Positions 1 through 7,756 of a stretch of 64,000 bases of DNA are shown here, piece by piece. The stretch is from Gottfriedia sp049568075. Its GTDB lineage: Bacteria > Bacillota > Bacilli > Bacillales > Bacillaceae_G. Under the pieces are notes generated by a model, which saw only the letters and a program-made list of their open reading frames with translations, ran no database searches and was not told the origin of the DNA. The stretch lies in NCBI GenBank assembly GCA_049568075.1, contig CP144911.1; one strand, given 5' to 3'. A program made the position numbers and the translations under genes. Position 1 is the first letter of the stretch; each line of letters opens with the position of its first letter.

Positions 1-61
1 GGCACTATATGCAGTACGAAATGGGATTATGAATTAGATATTAGTAGAAAGGAAGAGTGTT

Positions 62-1015
62 ATGCGAATTCTTGTATTAGGAGCTGGAGGAATTGGCGGC
101 TATTTTGGAGGACGCTTAGTAGAAAAAGGAGAAGATGTTACATTTTTAGTACGAGCTAATCGGAAAAAACAGCTAGAGGAAAATGGTTTAGTTATTCGTA
201 GTGTGAATGGTGATTTTTCATTTCAACCGAATCTAATTACTGCAAAGAGTCCTGCCGAGATTTTTGACATCGTGCTTTTCTCGACTAAGTCATATCATTT
301 AAGCGATGCTATTTTGGATGTAAAACCGTTCGTAGGTGATCAAACTGTTATTTTACCTCTTTTGAATGGTATTGCTCATCTAAATCCTTTAAAGCAGGCA
401 TTTGGTGACGAAAAGGTTATAGGTGGTTTATGTTTTATCGAAACAACTTTGAATGAAGCTGGGGAAGTTGCTCAAACAAGTAAAGCTGCTAGACTTGTAT
501 TTGATGAATTCTTAAGCAAAGAAACTGACCGTATTAAAAAAATTGCTGATGCATTTAGCGGATCAAAAGCTGACTTTGTCCTTAGTAAGCAGATTGAACG
601 GGATATGTGGCATAAATACTTATTTATTACTGTAATGTCTGGTGTTACGTCTCTCATGCGTGCGCCAATTGGTCCAATTAGAGAAAGTGATGGTGGAAGA
701 GCTACTATCCGTGAATTATTTGTGGAGTGCGCTAATATTATGAGATCCTATGGTGCACCGATTTCTGAAAATATTGTGGAAGAGCATATGAAATCAATTG
801 ATGCTCTTGGATATGATATGAAGTCCTCTTTGCAGAGGGATATGGAAAAATGGTCATTAGTAGAGGGGGATCATTTGCAAGGGTATTTACTAGAACTTGC
901 AAAGAAAAAGGATATAACTGCTAAATTACTTGAATTAGTTTATCAAAACATTAAAGTTTATCAAAAAATGAATCAAGATCGTAGTAATCGAGAAACCGAA
1001 CATTTATCAGTTTGA
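62..1015 (+). CDS. 2-dehydropantoate 2-reductase family protein
   Basis: NADPH-dependent ketopantoate reductase family (PanE/ApbA), 317 aa, cytosolic; in the classical enzyme this is a step of pantothenate/CoA synthesis. The N-terminus carries the Rossmann glycine motif GAGGIGGYFGG (about residues 7-17). The LPLLNGI segment holds the family asparagine, and the MWHKYL segment near residue 183 holds the family lysine. The ATG at 62 is preceded by AAGGAAG. It is followed at once by a hairpin terminator, so it ends its transcription unit. No pan genes are adjacent, so it could be a paralogue acting on another 2-keto acid; family call firm, substrate not. Confidence 0.85.
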   Translation: MRILVLGAGGIGGYFGGRLVEKGEDVTFLVRANRKKQLEENGLVIRSVNGDFSFQPNLITAKSPAEIFDIVLFSTKSYHLSDAILDVKPFVGDQTVILPLLNGIAHLNPLKQAFGDEKVIGGLCFIETTLNEAGEVAQTSKAARLVFDEFLSKETDRIKKIADAFSGSKADFVLSKQIERDMWHKYLFITVMSGVTSLMRAPIGPIRESDGGRATIRELFVECANIMRSYGAPISENIVEEHMKSIDALGYDMKSSLQRDMEKWSLVEGDHLQGYLLELAKKKDITAKLLELVYQNIKVYQKMNQDRSNRETEHLSV

Positions 1016-1044
1016 AATCTACAACTTTAGTTGTAGATTTTTTT
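1015..1044 (+). terminator. Rho-independent terminator after the reductase gene
   Basis: An 11-bp perfect stem (AAATCTACAAC / GTTGTAGATTT) with a TTTA loop runs directly into a T-tract, overlapping the stop codon of the upstream gene. Confidence 0.9.
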
Positions 1045-1149
1045 CATTTTTATATACTCCTAAACGTGTAGAAAAGTTCTATCAAACGACTGAAGTTCGG
1101 ACTTTATTAATTGACTATACTAAAGGTACGAATTAAAGGAGTGGAAAAT

Positions 1150-1698
1150 ATGAATATTATAATGATTAATGGTAGTCCAAGAAAAGAAGGTCGTACAGGT
1201 ATATTAACTAAAATCATCTCGAAAAAATACAATGTAAAAACAATTGATTTAAGTGAACTAGTATTACCAATTTATAATGGTCAAGAGGAGCAAAATGAAA
1301 ATGCTAATATCCAAAAATTAAGATCACAGCTAGAAAATGCTGATGCTATGATCATTGCAACACCGGAATATCATGGTGGAATGAGCGGAGCATTAAAAAA
1401 CGCTTTTGACTTTTTAGGTAGTAAGCATTTTAAAGATAAGCCTGTTGCAATATTGGCTGTAGCCGGTGGAGGAAAGGGTGGCATTAATGCACTTAACAAT
1501 ATGAGAATTGTTTTAAGAGCATTATATGCAAATATTTTATCGAAACAAGTTGTGATTGATCCATCAGACTTTATATCAGAAGGTACTGCGTTAGAAGAAA
1601 ATTCATCTTATTCAGTAAATAGCTTATTTCAAGAATTGAAGCTCTATGCTCAAATATCAAAAAAGCTAAATGAAGAATGGGCAACAACAAACTATTAA
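1150..1698 (+). CDS. NADPH-dependent FMN reductase family protein
   Basis: Flavodoxin-fold NAD(P)H:FMN oxidoreductase (azo/chromate/quinone reductase type), 182 aa, cytosolic. The FMN phosphate loop is GSPRKEGRTG near the N-terminus and the PEYHGGMSGALKNA segment is the second flavin-binding motif of the family. An in-frame TTG exists at 1111, but the ATG at 1150 has AAAGGAGTG at the right spacing and places the first beta strand at the start, so 1150 was chosen. The next gene starts 10 nt after the stop, suggesting a two-gene unit with the VOC protein. Confidence 0.85.
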   Translation: MNIIMINGSPRKEGRTGILTKIISKKYNVKTIDLSELVLPIYNGQEEQNENANIQKLRSQLENADAMIIATPEYHGGMSGALKNAFDFLGSKHFKDKPVAILAVAGGGKGGINALNNMRIVLRALYANILSKQVVIDPSDFISEGTALEENSSYSVNSLFQELKLYAQISKKLNEEWATTNY

Positions 1699-1708
1699 GG
1701 ATAAGGTG

Positions 1709-2116
1709 ATGACAATGATAAACTGGGTTCAGTTTAGAATTGCAAGACCTACAAACCAATTAGCTGAAATAAGTAAGTTCTATGGAGAAGGGCTAGGCTT
1801 AAAACGTGTGGGTGGTTTTCAAAATCACGATGGTTACGATGGAATCATGTTTGGATTACCTAATGTTGAATACCATTTAGAATTTACTCAACATATTGAT
1901 GGAAGCCCATGTCCTGCCCCAACAAAGGATAATCTTTTAGTATTTTATATACCTCATAAAGCTGAAATAGATCTTGTCAAAAACCGATTAAATCATCTGG
2001 GTTATATTGCCGTTGAACCTGAGAATCCTTATTGGCTCGGAAAAAGTATTACATTTGAAGACCCGGATAGATGGAGAATTGTGTTAATGAATACTGAAGG
2101 GTTAAGGAATACTTAG
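1709..2116 (+). CDS. VOC-family (glyoxalase/bleomycin-resistance-like) protein
   Basis: Single vicinal-oxygen-chelate domain, about 135 aa, cytosolic. The fold signature is a substrate/metal-binding beta-alpha-beta-beta-beta pair: KFYGEGLGLKRVG near the start, VEYHLEFTQH in the middle and a C-terminal ITFEDPDRWRIVLMN strand. A longer frame starts inside the preceding gene, but ATG 1709 or 1715 follows AAGG motifs and is more likely. Cotranscribed with the FMN reductase. VOC proteins of this size are lyases, dioxygenases or resistance proteins; the substrate cannot be read here. Confidence 0.75.
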   Translation: MTMINWVQFRIARPTNQLAEISKFYGEGLGLKRVGGFQNHDGYDGIMFGLPNVEYHLEFTQHIDGSPCPAPTKDNLLVFYIPHKAEIDLVKNRLNHLGYIAVEPENPYWLGKSITFEDPDRWRIVLMNTEGLRNT

Positions 2117-2132
2117 AAATTCATTTTAGTAA

Positions 2133-2178
2133 AAAACACGACGAAGGACCTACTATGAAAGGTTCTTCATCGTGTTAA
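2133..2178. terminator. Hairpin between convergent genes
   Basis: A 16-bp stem with G-U pairs (arms about 2135-2150 and 2161-2176). The A-run before it gives a T-tract when read on the minus strand, so it terminates the YmaF-type gene best; on the plus strand the tail is weak. Confidence 0.65.
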
Positions 2179-2318
2179 AATACCACGCAATCAATTTTTT
2201 AGAATTGTTGATATAACGGTAAAATTTTTTGAAAAGGAGTTAGAACCTGGAATGGGCCTTAGAAAATTATGTATATTAGATTGAATGAAATATACATAAA
2301 TTGAATTTTACGATTGAC

Positions 2319-2768
2319 CTATACCAATGGTCTATCAATTAATGTTGCGAATTCAAGATCATGTTCATGATCATCATTGATCGTGGTCATTCCTTTGACA
2401 AAGTGAACATGCTTACCATTTCCTACAGGTATTGGAGGACCCGTTTCAATAATAACCTCGTGATGATGATCTAGAAAATCTGTATTTACTACAATTCGGT
2501 GTATATGACTGTGTCTTCCTTTAGGAATGGCTTCACTTGTCACCCCAGCAAATCGATGATTATGTCGATCGTCATCTTCTTCGGCTAATTTGGTACTTGC
2601 CACGAATTCATGTACATGTGTTTGTGGTTTTTCTTCTTTGTGTTTTACTTCTTTCTCTTCATTAGCTTCTCTTTCATTTTCTTCATTTAACTCTCTTTCT
2701 CTTTCTCTTTCTCTTTCATTTTCTCTTTCCCTTAGTCTTTTTCGATATTCAAATGGGTCTCTTTTCAT
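2319..2768 (-). CDS. YmaF-family histidine-rich protein with ER-repeat N-terminus
   Basis: 149-aa cytosolic protein resembling the YmaF family (function unknown). The C-terminal ~100 residues contain regularly spaced HxH and DHHH-type clusters (HVHEF, HSHIHR, DHHHE, HVHFV, DDHEHD), compatible with metal binding, which is inference. Residues about 10-45 are almost pure Glu/Arg/Asn/Lys, encoded by a hexanucleotide tract, and probably form a charged helix. ATG at 2768 follows a GGGGG-containing ribosome binding site. No operon partner. Confidence 0.7.
   Translation of the reverse strand: MKRDPFEYRKRLRERENERERERERELNEENEREANEEKEVKHKEEKPQTHVHEFVASTKLAEEDDDRHNHRFAGVTSEAIPKGRHSHIHRIVVNTDFLDHHHEVIIETGPPIPVGNGKHVHFVKGMTTINDDHEHDLEFATLIDRPLV
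2691..2717. repeat. CTCTTT hexanucleotide tract inside the YmaF-type gene
   Basis: About four and a half tandem units of a 6-bp repeat encode alternating Arg-Glu on the minus strand. Slippage would add or remove two residues without shifting the frame. Confidence 0.8.
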
Positions 2769-2941
2769 AAAATGACGCCCCCTTCGATAAAGATTGTCTT
2801 CCTTTCATTTTATTAGTACTAGTAAATAAATATGTTTATTAAACGTGCATATTTAGAATGTATTTTCACTCGGATACATTGAAATTCTTTCATAAAATAA
2901 GTAAAATGGAATAAATACTTATAAAAATAAGGTTGAAATAG

Positions 2942-3412
2942 ATGGATACTTTCGATTTGAAAATTATTAATCGTTTAATGGATAATTCTAGAATAAAGTG
3001 GGCGGATTTAGCTAGTGAAGTTGGCTTGTCAGCTCCGGCTACTGCTGAACGTGTTAACCGATTAGTTGAACAAGGTGTGATTAAAGGGTTTGGTGTGCTA
3101 GTTGATTCAGAAAAAGTTGGAAGTGAATTAACTGCGTTTGTAGCTGTCTCGCTTGAGCGACCCGAAAATCGAGCTCCTTTTTTAGAGCTTGTTAATCAAT
3201 TAGAGGAAGTGCAGGAATGTCACCATATTGCGGGTGAAGATGATTATTTACTAAAAATTAGAAGTAGAAATACAAAAGACTTAGATCGAGTAATTAGCCA
3301 TGAAATAAAAGGGTTAAAGGGAGTAATAAGAACAAAAACAACAATTGTAATGGATACAACGAAAGAAACATTTCGACTGCCACTACAAAAACATAAATTT
3401 TCTATAGAGTAG
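2942..3412 (+). CDS. Lrp/AsnC-family transcriptional regulator
   Basis: 156-aa feast/famine regulator. The N-terminal winged helix-turn-helix (about residues 8-55, DLASEVGLSAPATAERVNRL) is followed by the RAM/AsnC ligand domain with the CHHIAGEDDYLLKIR segment typical of amino-acid-responsive Lrp proteins. It lies 10 bp upstream of a LysE-type exporter, so it most likely controls that gene in response to the exported amino acid (inference). The upstream ribosome site (AAGG) is modest. Confidence 0.9.
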   Translation: MDTFDLKIINRLMDNSRIKWADLASEVGLSAPATAERVNRLVEQGVIKGFGVLVDSEKVGSELTAFVAVSLERPENRAPFLELVNQLEEVQECHHIAGEDDYLLKIRSRNTKDLDRVISHEIKGLKGVIRTKTTIVMDTTKETFRLPLQKHKFSIE

Positions 3413-3422
3413 GGAGGGTAAC

Positions 3423-4037
3423 ATGAATCTTGAATTTTATATTAAAGGATTAATAATTGGCTTATCAATTGCTGCACCTGTTGGTCCAATTGGAGTACTG
3501 TGTATCCGTAGAACTCTAGCGTATGGAAGAATGGTTGGTTTGGTTTCTGGTCTTGGGGCTGCTACTGCTGATGGTATTTATGGTTTAGTTGCAGGCTTTG
3601 GATTAACTGTTATTATGAATTTTTTAATTGGTCAGCATTTTTGGATTCAGTTAATCGGTGGTTTCTTCCTCTGCTATTTAGGTGTAAAAACACTTATTTC
3701 AAAAGCCAGTTATACTCAATCTGATACGCAAAAGAAAAATATAATTAATGCGTTTTTATCCGTTTTATTTTTAACGCTAACAAACCCAATGACGATTCTA
3801 TCATTTATCGCCATTTTTGCAGGATTAGGAATCTCGAATTCAAATAGCAATATTGTTTCTTCCGTCATTTTAGTATTAGGGGTTTTTTGTGGTTCAAGTT
3901 TGTGGTGGGTAATATTAAGCAGTGGTGTGGGACTATTTAGATCTCGAATCAATGATCGGTCTTTAACATTAATTAACCGTTTATCAGGTATTATTATTAT
4001 TATTTTTGGTGGTATAGCTTTGTATGGATTAATGTGA
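3423..4037 (+). CDS. LysE/RhtB-family amino-acid exporter
   Basis: 204-aa membrane protein with about six hydrophobic segments. The N-terminal pattern GLSIAAPVGPIGVLCIRRTL is the LysE/YggA signature. GGAGGG precedes the ATG. The pairing with an Lrp regulator just upstream is the classic arrangement for amino-acid efflux; substrate unknown. Codon use and composition match the surroundings. Confidence 0.9.
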   Translation: MNLEFYIKGLIIGLSIAAPVGPIGVLCIRRTLAYGRMVGLVSGLGAATADGIYGLVAGFGLTVIMNFLIGQHFWIQLIGGFFLCYLGVKTLISKASYTQSDTQKKNIINAFLSVLFLTLTNPMTILSFIAIFAGLGISNSNSNIVSSVILVLGVFCGSSLWWVILSSGVGLFRSRINDRSLTLINRLSGIIIIIFGGIALYGLM

Positions 4038-4107
4038 AATCTCACTTAGGATTAGTAAATAGCGGGTTTAATGATTGGTGTTTTAGGAATTATGTCACTT
4101 ATTAAGT

Positions 4108-4146
4108 AAAGGAGGAAGCTATATACTAATAGCTCCCTTCTTATTG
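4108..4146 (+). terminator. Possible weak terminator after the exporter gene
   Basis: AGCTAT / ATAGCT six-bp core stem with a GGAGG/CCC extension containing a bulge, followed by a T-rich stretch. Stability is modest. Confidence 0.4.
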
Positions 4147-4182
4147 GTTCTTTGTTCTCTCTAGATTCGAATGGAAAGTCTT

Positions 4183-4434
4183 TTATTTATTGTAAAAAAA
4201 CATAACATACCAAATTCCAATCGTTAGGAATGTTCCTAATGCGATAAATATTGCCTTATATACCCAATGAGGTAGGAAGAACAAGATAGCACCTATTCCA
4301 CTTACGCCATTTCCTCCAACACCACTGTTTTTTAAATCTGCATGAGCTTCTTTTTTATACATGATTCCAAAACCAAGTAAAAACAAACCTAAAATCGTAA
4401 AGCAAATTAGATAAGCAAGATCATTTCTATTCAT
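4183..4434 (-). CDS. Small two-helix membrane protein, unknown function
   Basis: About 83 aa with two hydrophobic segments (residues 10-28 and 58-80) separated by a glycine-rich linker (GVGGNGVSGIGA). A GTG nine bases upstream (4443) is in frame, but AAAGGG sits too close to it and is well spaced for the ATG at 4434, so the ATG is preferred. I do not recognise the family. It stands alone between the LysE gene and the Rrf2 regulator. Confidence 0.6.
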   Translation of the reverse strand: MNRNDLAYLICFTILGLFLLGFGIMYKKEAHADLKNSGVGGNGVSGIGAILFFLPHWVYKAIFIALGTFLTIGIWYVMFFYNK

Positions 4435-4654
4435 TTTCTTCACCCTTTTGTTAATGTTTCTTAATAGCTTAAGGATAAGTTAGCTATTATTATTTTTAAA
4501 CCATTTTTTTCCATTTTTGAATAAATTTTAACTACTATGGCACTGATCTAAGTTTACCTCTAATAGTAGCTGTTAACGATTTTCTGCTGCTTAACTTGGC
4601 TTTATTAAATAAAAAAATATAAATTGATCATAAGTTTGTGTAAAATAAATAGTA

Positions 4655-4690
4655 TTGACATATAATAAGTGTTGTAACTATAATGGTTAC
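4655..4690 (+). promoter_or_regulatory. Rrf2-gene promoter with overlapping dyad operator
   Basis: Perfect -35 TTGACA (4655-4660) and perfect -10 TATAAT (4679-4684) with an 18-bp spacer. The dyad GTAAC-N7-GTTAC (4674-4690) covers the whole -10, which fits autorepression by the Rrf2 protein encoded just downstream. Confidence 0.85.
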
Positions 4691-4707
4691 ATCGGAGGTT
4701 GAATCCT

Positions 4708-5136
4708 ATGAAAATCAGTAGTCGTTTTACCGTTGCTGTTCATATTTTATCTTTAGTCACGATGGAGAATAGCACGCTTTGTACTTCCGAATGGATTGCA
4801 GGAAGTGTAAATACGAATCCAGTCGTAATTAGAAGAGTAATGGGAAAACTTAAGAATGCTGGGTTAATTCAAGTCCGTCGAGGAACCGGTGGAGCTACAC
4901 TTCATAAGCCTTTAAGTGAAATTACACTTTTAGATGTTTATAGAGCGGTTGAAGTCGTAGAAGAAGGAGAACTTTTTCAATTTCATGAGAAACCGAATCC
5001 GAATTGTCCAGTCGGTGCAAATATTCAAGCAGTGTTAGAGCTGATCTTAAATCGAGCACAAGAAGCAATGGAAAAAATACTGGACGAAGTTACTATGGAA
5101 GAATTAGTTACAGTATTAAGCAAAAAAATTGGATAA
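4708..5136 (+). CDS. ywnA: Rrf2-family transcriptional repressor (YwnA-like)
   Basis: 142-aa winged-helix regulator that closely resembles B. subtilis YwnA as I remember it: SVNTNPVVIRRVM in the recognition region and PNPNCPVGANIQ with a single conserved cysteine (about residue 106) instead of the three-cysteine iron-sulfur motif. A redox or electrophile sensing role through that cysteine is inference. ATG 4708 has GGAGG nine bases upstream; the TTG at 4699 is too close to it. Its own promoter and the promoter of the next gene share the same dyad. Confidence 0.85.
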   Translation: MKISSRFTVAVHILSLVTMENSTLCTSEWIAGSVNTNPVVIRRVMGKLKNAGLIQVRRGTGGATLHKPLSEITLLDVYRAVEVVEEGELFQFHEKPNPNCPVGANIQAVLELILNRAQEAMEKILDEVTMEELVTVLSKKIG

Positions 5137-5160
5137 TATCATTCAATTTTTTTTGTAAAT

Positions 5161-5234
5161 GATGTAACTTGAATTGTTACATCTATATATTATTTATATT
5201 TTTTTAAAGTAGTTGTAACTATTTTTGTTACAAC
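5161..5234 (+). promoter_or_regulatory. Two dyad operators upstream of the NAD(P)-binding gene
   Basis: GATGTAAC-N7-GTTACATC at 5161-5183 and GTTGTAAC-N7-GTTACAAC at 5212-5234 are perfect 8-bp dyads with the same 7-bp spacer as the site in the Rrf2 promoter. Their centres are about 51 bp apart, near five helical turns. Confidence 0.85.
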
Positions 5235-5276
5235 CATGAGGTCAAAATAACTTAAATTTTAGGAGGAAGAAAAAAG

Positions 5277-5918
5277 ATGAAAATTGGTATTATTGGAGCA
5301 ACAGGAAAAGCAGGAAATCTTATTTTAAAAGAAGCAGTAGAAAGAGGACATGAGGTAACAGCAATCGTAAGAAATGCTTCTAAATTAACAAATAAAGAAG
5401 TATCAGTATTGGAAAAGGACTTATTAGATTTAAATTCAACTGACTTAAAGCAATTTGATGTTGTTGTAAATGCATTTAAAGCAGCTGAAGACCATGAGCA
5501 TCTTTATATTGAAGCTGGGAATGTTTTAATAAATTCTTTAAAAGGTGTTAACGATACTAGATTAATCGTAGTTGGTGGAGCTGGCAGCTTGTATGTTGAT
5601 GAAGAAAAAACGATTCAATTAGTGGACACACCTGAATTTCCAAAAGAATATTATGCTACTGCATCACATATGACAAAAGGTCTTCACGAATTACAAAAAA
5701 CAACTGATATTAAGTGGACATTTATTAGCCCAGCGGCATTTTTTGATCCAAATGGTAAACGTACAGGAGCTTATCAAAAAGGAAAAGACAATTTTATTGT
5801 TAATAAAAAAGGTAATAGCTACGTTAGTTATGCTGACTATGCAATTGCATTATTAGACGAGATTGAAAATCCACAGCATATTAATGATCGATTTACATTG
5901 GTTTCTGAAGCAGAATAA
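5277..5918 (+). CDS. ywnB: NAD(P)-binding oxidoreductase (YwnB-like, SDR fold)
   Basis: 213-aa cytosolic protein of the NAD(P)H-binding atypical short-chain dehydrogenase group. GATGKAGN near residue 8 is the dinucleotide loop and VGGAGSLYV follows strand beta-5. It sits directly downstream of the ywnA-like repressor with two repressor-type dyads between them, reproducing the ywnA-ywnB pairing. Substrate unknown; family members are thought to reduce quinones or act as redox sensors. GGAGGA precedes the ATG. Confidence 0.85.
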   Translation: MKIGIIGATGKAGNLILKEAVERGHEVTAIVRNASKLTNKEVSVLEKDLLDLNSTDLKQFDVVVNAFKAAEDHEHLYIEAGNVLINSLKGVNDTRLIVVGGAGSLYVDEEKTIQLVDTPEFPKEYYATASHMTKGLHELQKTTDIKWTFISPAAFFDPNGKRTGAYQKGKDNFIVNKKGNSYVSYADYAIALLDEIENPQHINDRFTLVSEAE

Positions 5919-5919
5919 G

Positions 5920-6052
5920 TTTCAGACTGCCCGCCAAACGCTCGCTTTCTTCGTTGCTTCGCCTGACTGCGGTGCTCATTACCGACTAAGGTAACTCCGC
6001 TCCTCACCAGGCTTCGCGCCTCGAAAGACTAGCGCTTGCAATCAGTCTGAAA
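5920..6052. repeat. GC-rich 133-bp palindromic element with 10-bp inverted ends
   Basis: Starts TTTCAGACTG and ends CAGTCTGAAA, a perfect 10-bp terminal inverted repeat. The interior is an imperfect palindrome with CGCTCG/CGC and GGC-TTCGC-GCC sub-stems. By hand count it is about 55% GC in a region of roughly one-third GC, starting two bases after the ywnB stop codon. It resembles the dispersed intergenic palindromes common in Bacillus genomes; no ORF. Confidence 0.75.
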
Positions 6053-6055
6053 ATC

Positions 6056-6088
6056 AAAAAGCGATTCTTTATTAGAATCGCTTTTTTT
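6056..6088. terminator. Bidirectional terminator between convergent genes
   Basis: Perfect stem GCGATTCT / AGAATCGC, loop TTATT, flanked by A5 on one side and T7 on the other; serves ywnB on plus and the four-repeat membrane gene on minus. Confidence 0.9.
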
Positions 6089-6138
6089 ATTTATAAAAAT
6101 AAAATGGACCCCATAGTTTGAAGTCCGCCAATTATTGC

Positions 6139-6771
6139 CTATATTTGTTTCTTTTTATAACCATAAAAATACATACTTAGAGGCCACCAAATAACTGCAA
6201 AAATTGGATATACAGCCCAAATTGTATCTGGGGATGAAATGATATTTACAATGATAAAGAAAAGACTAATTAGTAGGCTAGCTGTAAACGAAAATGCTAC
6301 AAACGCTTTTCTATTCGCATGATAAATGGATAATGGCCACCAAATAATTGCAAATGCCGGATAAATGACCCAAGGATATTCTGGAAAAGCGATAAAATTC
6401 AAAAACCCATAGTATGCGATCGTAATGATACTGCCAAGAAGAGCAATTGGTAATGTTCTAGCATTCTTACCTAAATGCATGAGAATTGGCCAACTAATAA
6501 TTGGAAAGGCTGCATAGAAAAACCAAAGATAATCAGGTGAGTGAATTAAGTTCTCCGCTAACAAGAAAGCTAGGAGTATGATACTACTAAAGAGTGAGAA
6601 TTGCTTCATCGATTTTTTTCCAATGAAATATAAACTTATTGGCCAAAATAAAATGAAAAAACATGGGTAAATAAACCAAATCGTGCTAGGAGATGTAATA
6701 AAATTAACGAGCATAAAAAAGACCATCGTCATAATACAGCCTGCAGTTGCAAAACCGATATAATTTTTCAC
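6139..6771 (-). CDS. Eight-helix membrane protein made of four two-helix repeats
   Basis: 210 aa composed of four consecutive ~51-residue units. Each has a hydrophobic helix, then a turn like S-P-x-T-I-W, then YPxFxIxWWP and a second hydrophobic stretch ending near SxY (units about 2-53, 54-103, 104-154, 155-207). The same unit occurs once at the C-terminus of the neighbouring HAAS protein. The pattern recalls two-TM sensor domains, but I do not recognise the family. Last gene of the padR operon; 11 bp after the HAAS gene. Probably a membrane sensor or envelope-stress protein (inference). Confidence 0.75.
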   Translation of the reverse strand: MKNYIGFATAGCIMTMVFFMLVNFITSPSTIWFIYPCFFILFWPISLYFIGKKSMKQFSLFSSIILLAFLLAENLIHSPDYLWFFYAAFPIISWPILMHLGKNARTLPIALLGSIITIAYYGFLNFIAFPEYPWVIYPAFAIIWWPLSIYHANRKAFVAFSFTASLLISLFFIIVNIISSPDTIWAVYPIFAVIWWPLSMYFYGYKKKQI

Positions 6772-6782
6772 TGTTCTTCACC

Positions 6783-7187
6783 TCACTTTTTACGTTGCCA
6801 GTAGAAATACATTGAAAGAGGCCACCATAATAGACCAAACGTTGGGTACACAAACCATATAGTCTGTGGAGTGTAGTAAAAATTAATAAATAAGAAGAAT
6901 GCGATTAGTAAGCCACTGCCCCAAATTGAATAAGATAAATTTAGTTTTGCAAAATTTGCTTTCTTGCTATCTGGTTTTTTAACACCAAGTTCTCTCTTTA
7001 ATTCCTCAATGTCCCCAAATTCTACAATTGCTTTGTTTATAGCATCTTCTTCTTCCTTACCATTTTCCATTAAAAACATGACTTTTTCTTCTAAGTTCTG
7101 AATGATCTCTTGTTTAACTATTTCTGATTGTTCAGTTTTAGGAACATCTTTAAATAGTTCTTCAATATGATTTCTAATTTTTTTCAT
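6783..7187 (-). CDS. HAAS-domain protein with one two-helix C-terminal unit
   Basis: 134 aa. The first ~75 residues are a HAAS/DUF1700-type alpha-helical domain (EELFKDVP, EEDAINKAIVEFG), the adaptor usually coded next to PadR regulators. Two hydrophobic segments follow, with TIWFVYP and WWPLSMYF, the same unit that is repeated four times in the next protein. Start overlaps the padR stop by 4 nt (ATGA), indicating translational coupling. Likely links the PadR switch to the membrane (inference). Confidence 0.8.
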   Translation of the reverse strand: MKKIRNHIEELFKDVPKTEQSEIVKQEIIQNLEEKVMFLMENGKEEEDAINKAIVEFGDIEELKRELGVKKPDSKKANFAKLNLSYSIWGSGLLIAFFLFINFYYTPQTIWFVYPTFGLLWWPLSMYFYWQRKK

Positions 7188-7513
7188 TCTATCTCCTCCA
7201 TGAATAGATTAATAATTTCTTTTACTTCTTGCCATTCTTTTACTAATTCACTTAAATATGCTTTACCTAATGAAGTGATTTTGTAATATTTTCTTTTTCC
7301 ACCGTGTGTAATATCGCCAAAATAAGCTTCCACTAATTCCTTTTTTTCTAAGCGCTGAAATACAGCGTATAATGTTGCTTCTTTTATTTGAAACCGATTG
7401 TCTGTCCGTAATCCAATTTCTTGAGAAATCTCATATCCATAGCGATCTTTCTCAGAAATAAGTTTTAATATGATTGAGTCAAGATGCCCGCGTATGATGT
7501 CACTTCTAACCAT
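7184..7513 (-). CDS. PadR-family transcriptional regulator
   Basis: 109-aa winged-helix protein. The N-terminus (RGHLDSIILKLISEKDRYGYEI) and the wing region (LYAVFQRLEKKELVEA, GGKRKYYKIT) are typical of PadR group 2. First gene of the three-gene minus-strand operon with the HAAS and repeat membrane genes, the standard location of the regulator. The dyad overlapping its promoter suggests autorepression. Confidence 0.9.
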   Translation of the reverse strand: MVRSDIIRGHLDSIILKLISEKDRYGYEISQEIGLRTDNRFQIKEATLYAVFQRLEKKELVEAYFGDITHGGKRKYYKITSLGKAYLSELVKEWQEVKEIINLFMEEIE

Positions 7514-7553
7514 AATTCACCTGTTCACCTTCTATAATATTATTCTATCTGAT

Positions 7554-7588
7554 AGAGTAATGTTAACAATAATTACTCTGTCTGTCAA
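7554..7588 (-). promoter_or_regulatory. padR promoter with overlapping operator dyad
   Basis: On the minus strand TTGACA (7583-7588), 17-bp spacer, TAACAT (7560-7565). The dyad AGAGTAAT-N10-ATTACTCT (7554-7579) overlaps the -10 and spacer, as expected for PadR autoregulation. Confidence 0.75.
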
Positions 7589-7756
7589 AGTAATTTTATG
7601 TGATTTTGTTTTTGACTATTCGATAGAAGTGAAATAAGCCCGTCCAAAGCCAAAATAAACTAATTATCTTTTCTGTGTCCTGCTTTACTATATGTCACAT
7701 TTTTTGTATTTCATTCGTCTTAATTAGTGAAGAAAAGGAAAGGGAGAGATAATATT

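Noticed and set aside
2..37. Possible last codons of an upstream gene ending in TAG
   Set aside because: Eleven sense codons are too few to show a real frame; two other frames are equally plausible.
2590..2775. Ser-Leu-repeat open frame opposite the YmaF-type gene
   Set aside because: Shadow of the hexanucleotide tract in the real minus-strand gene.
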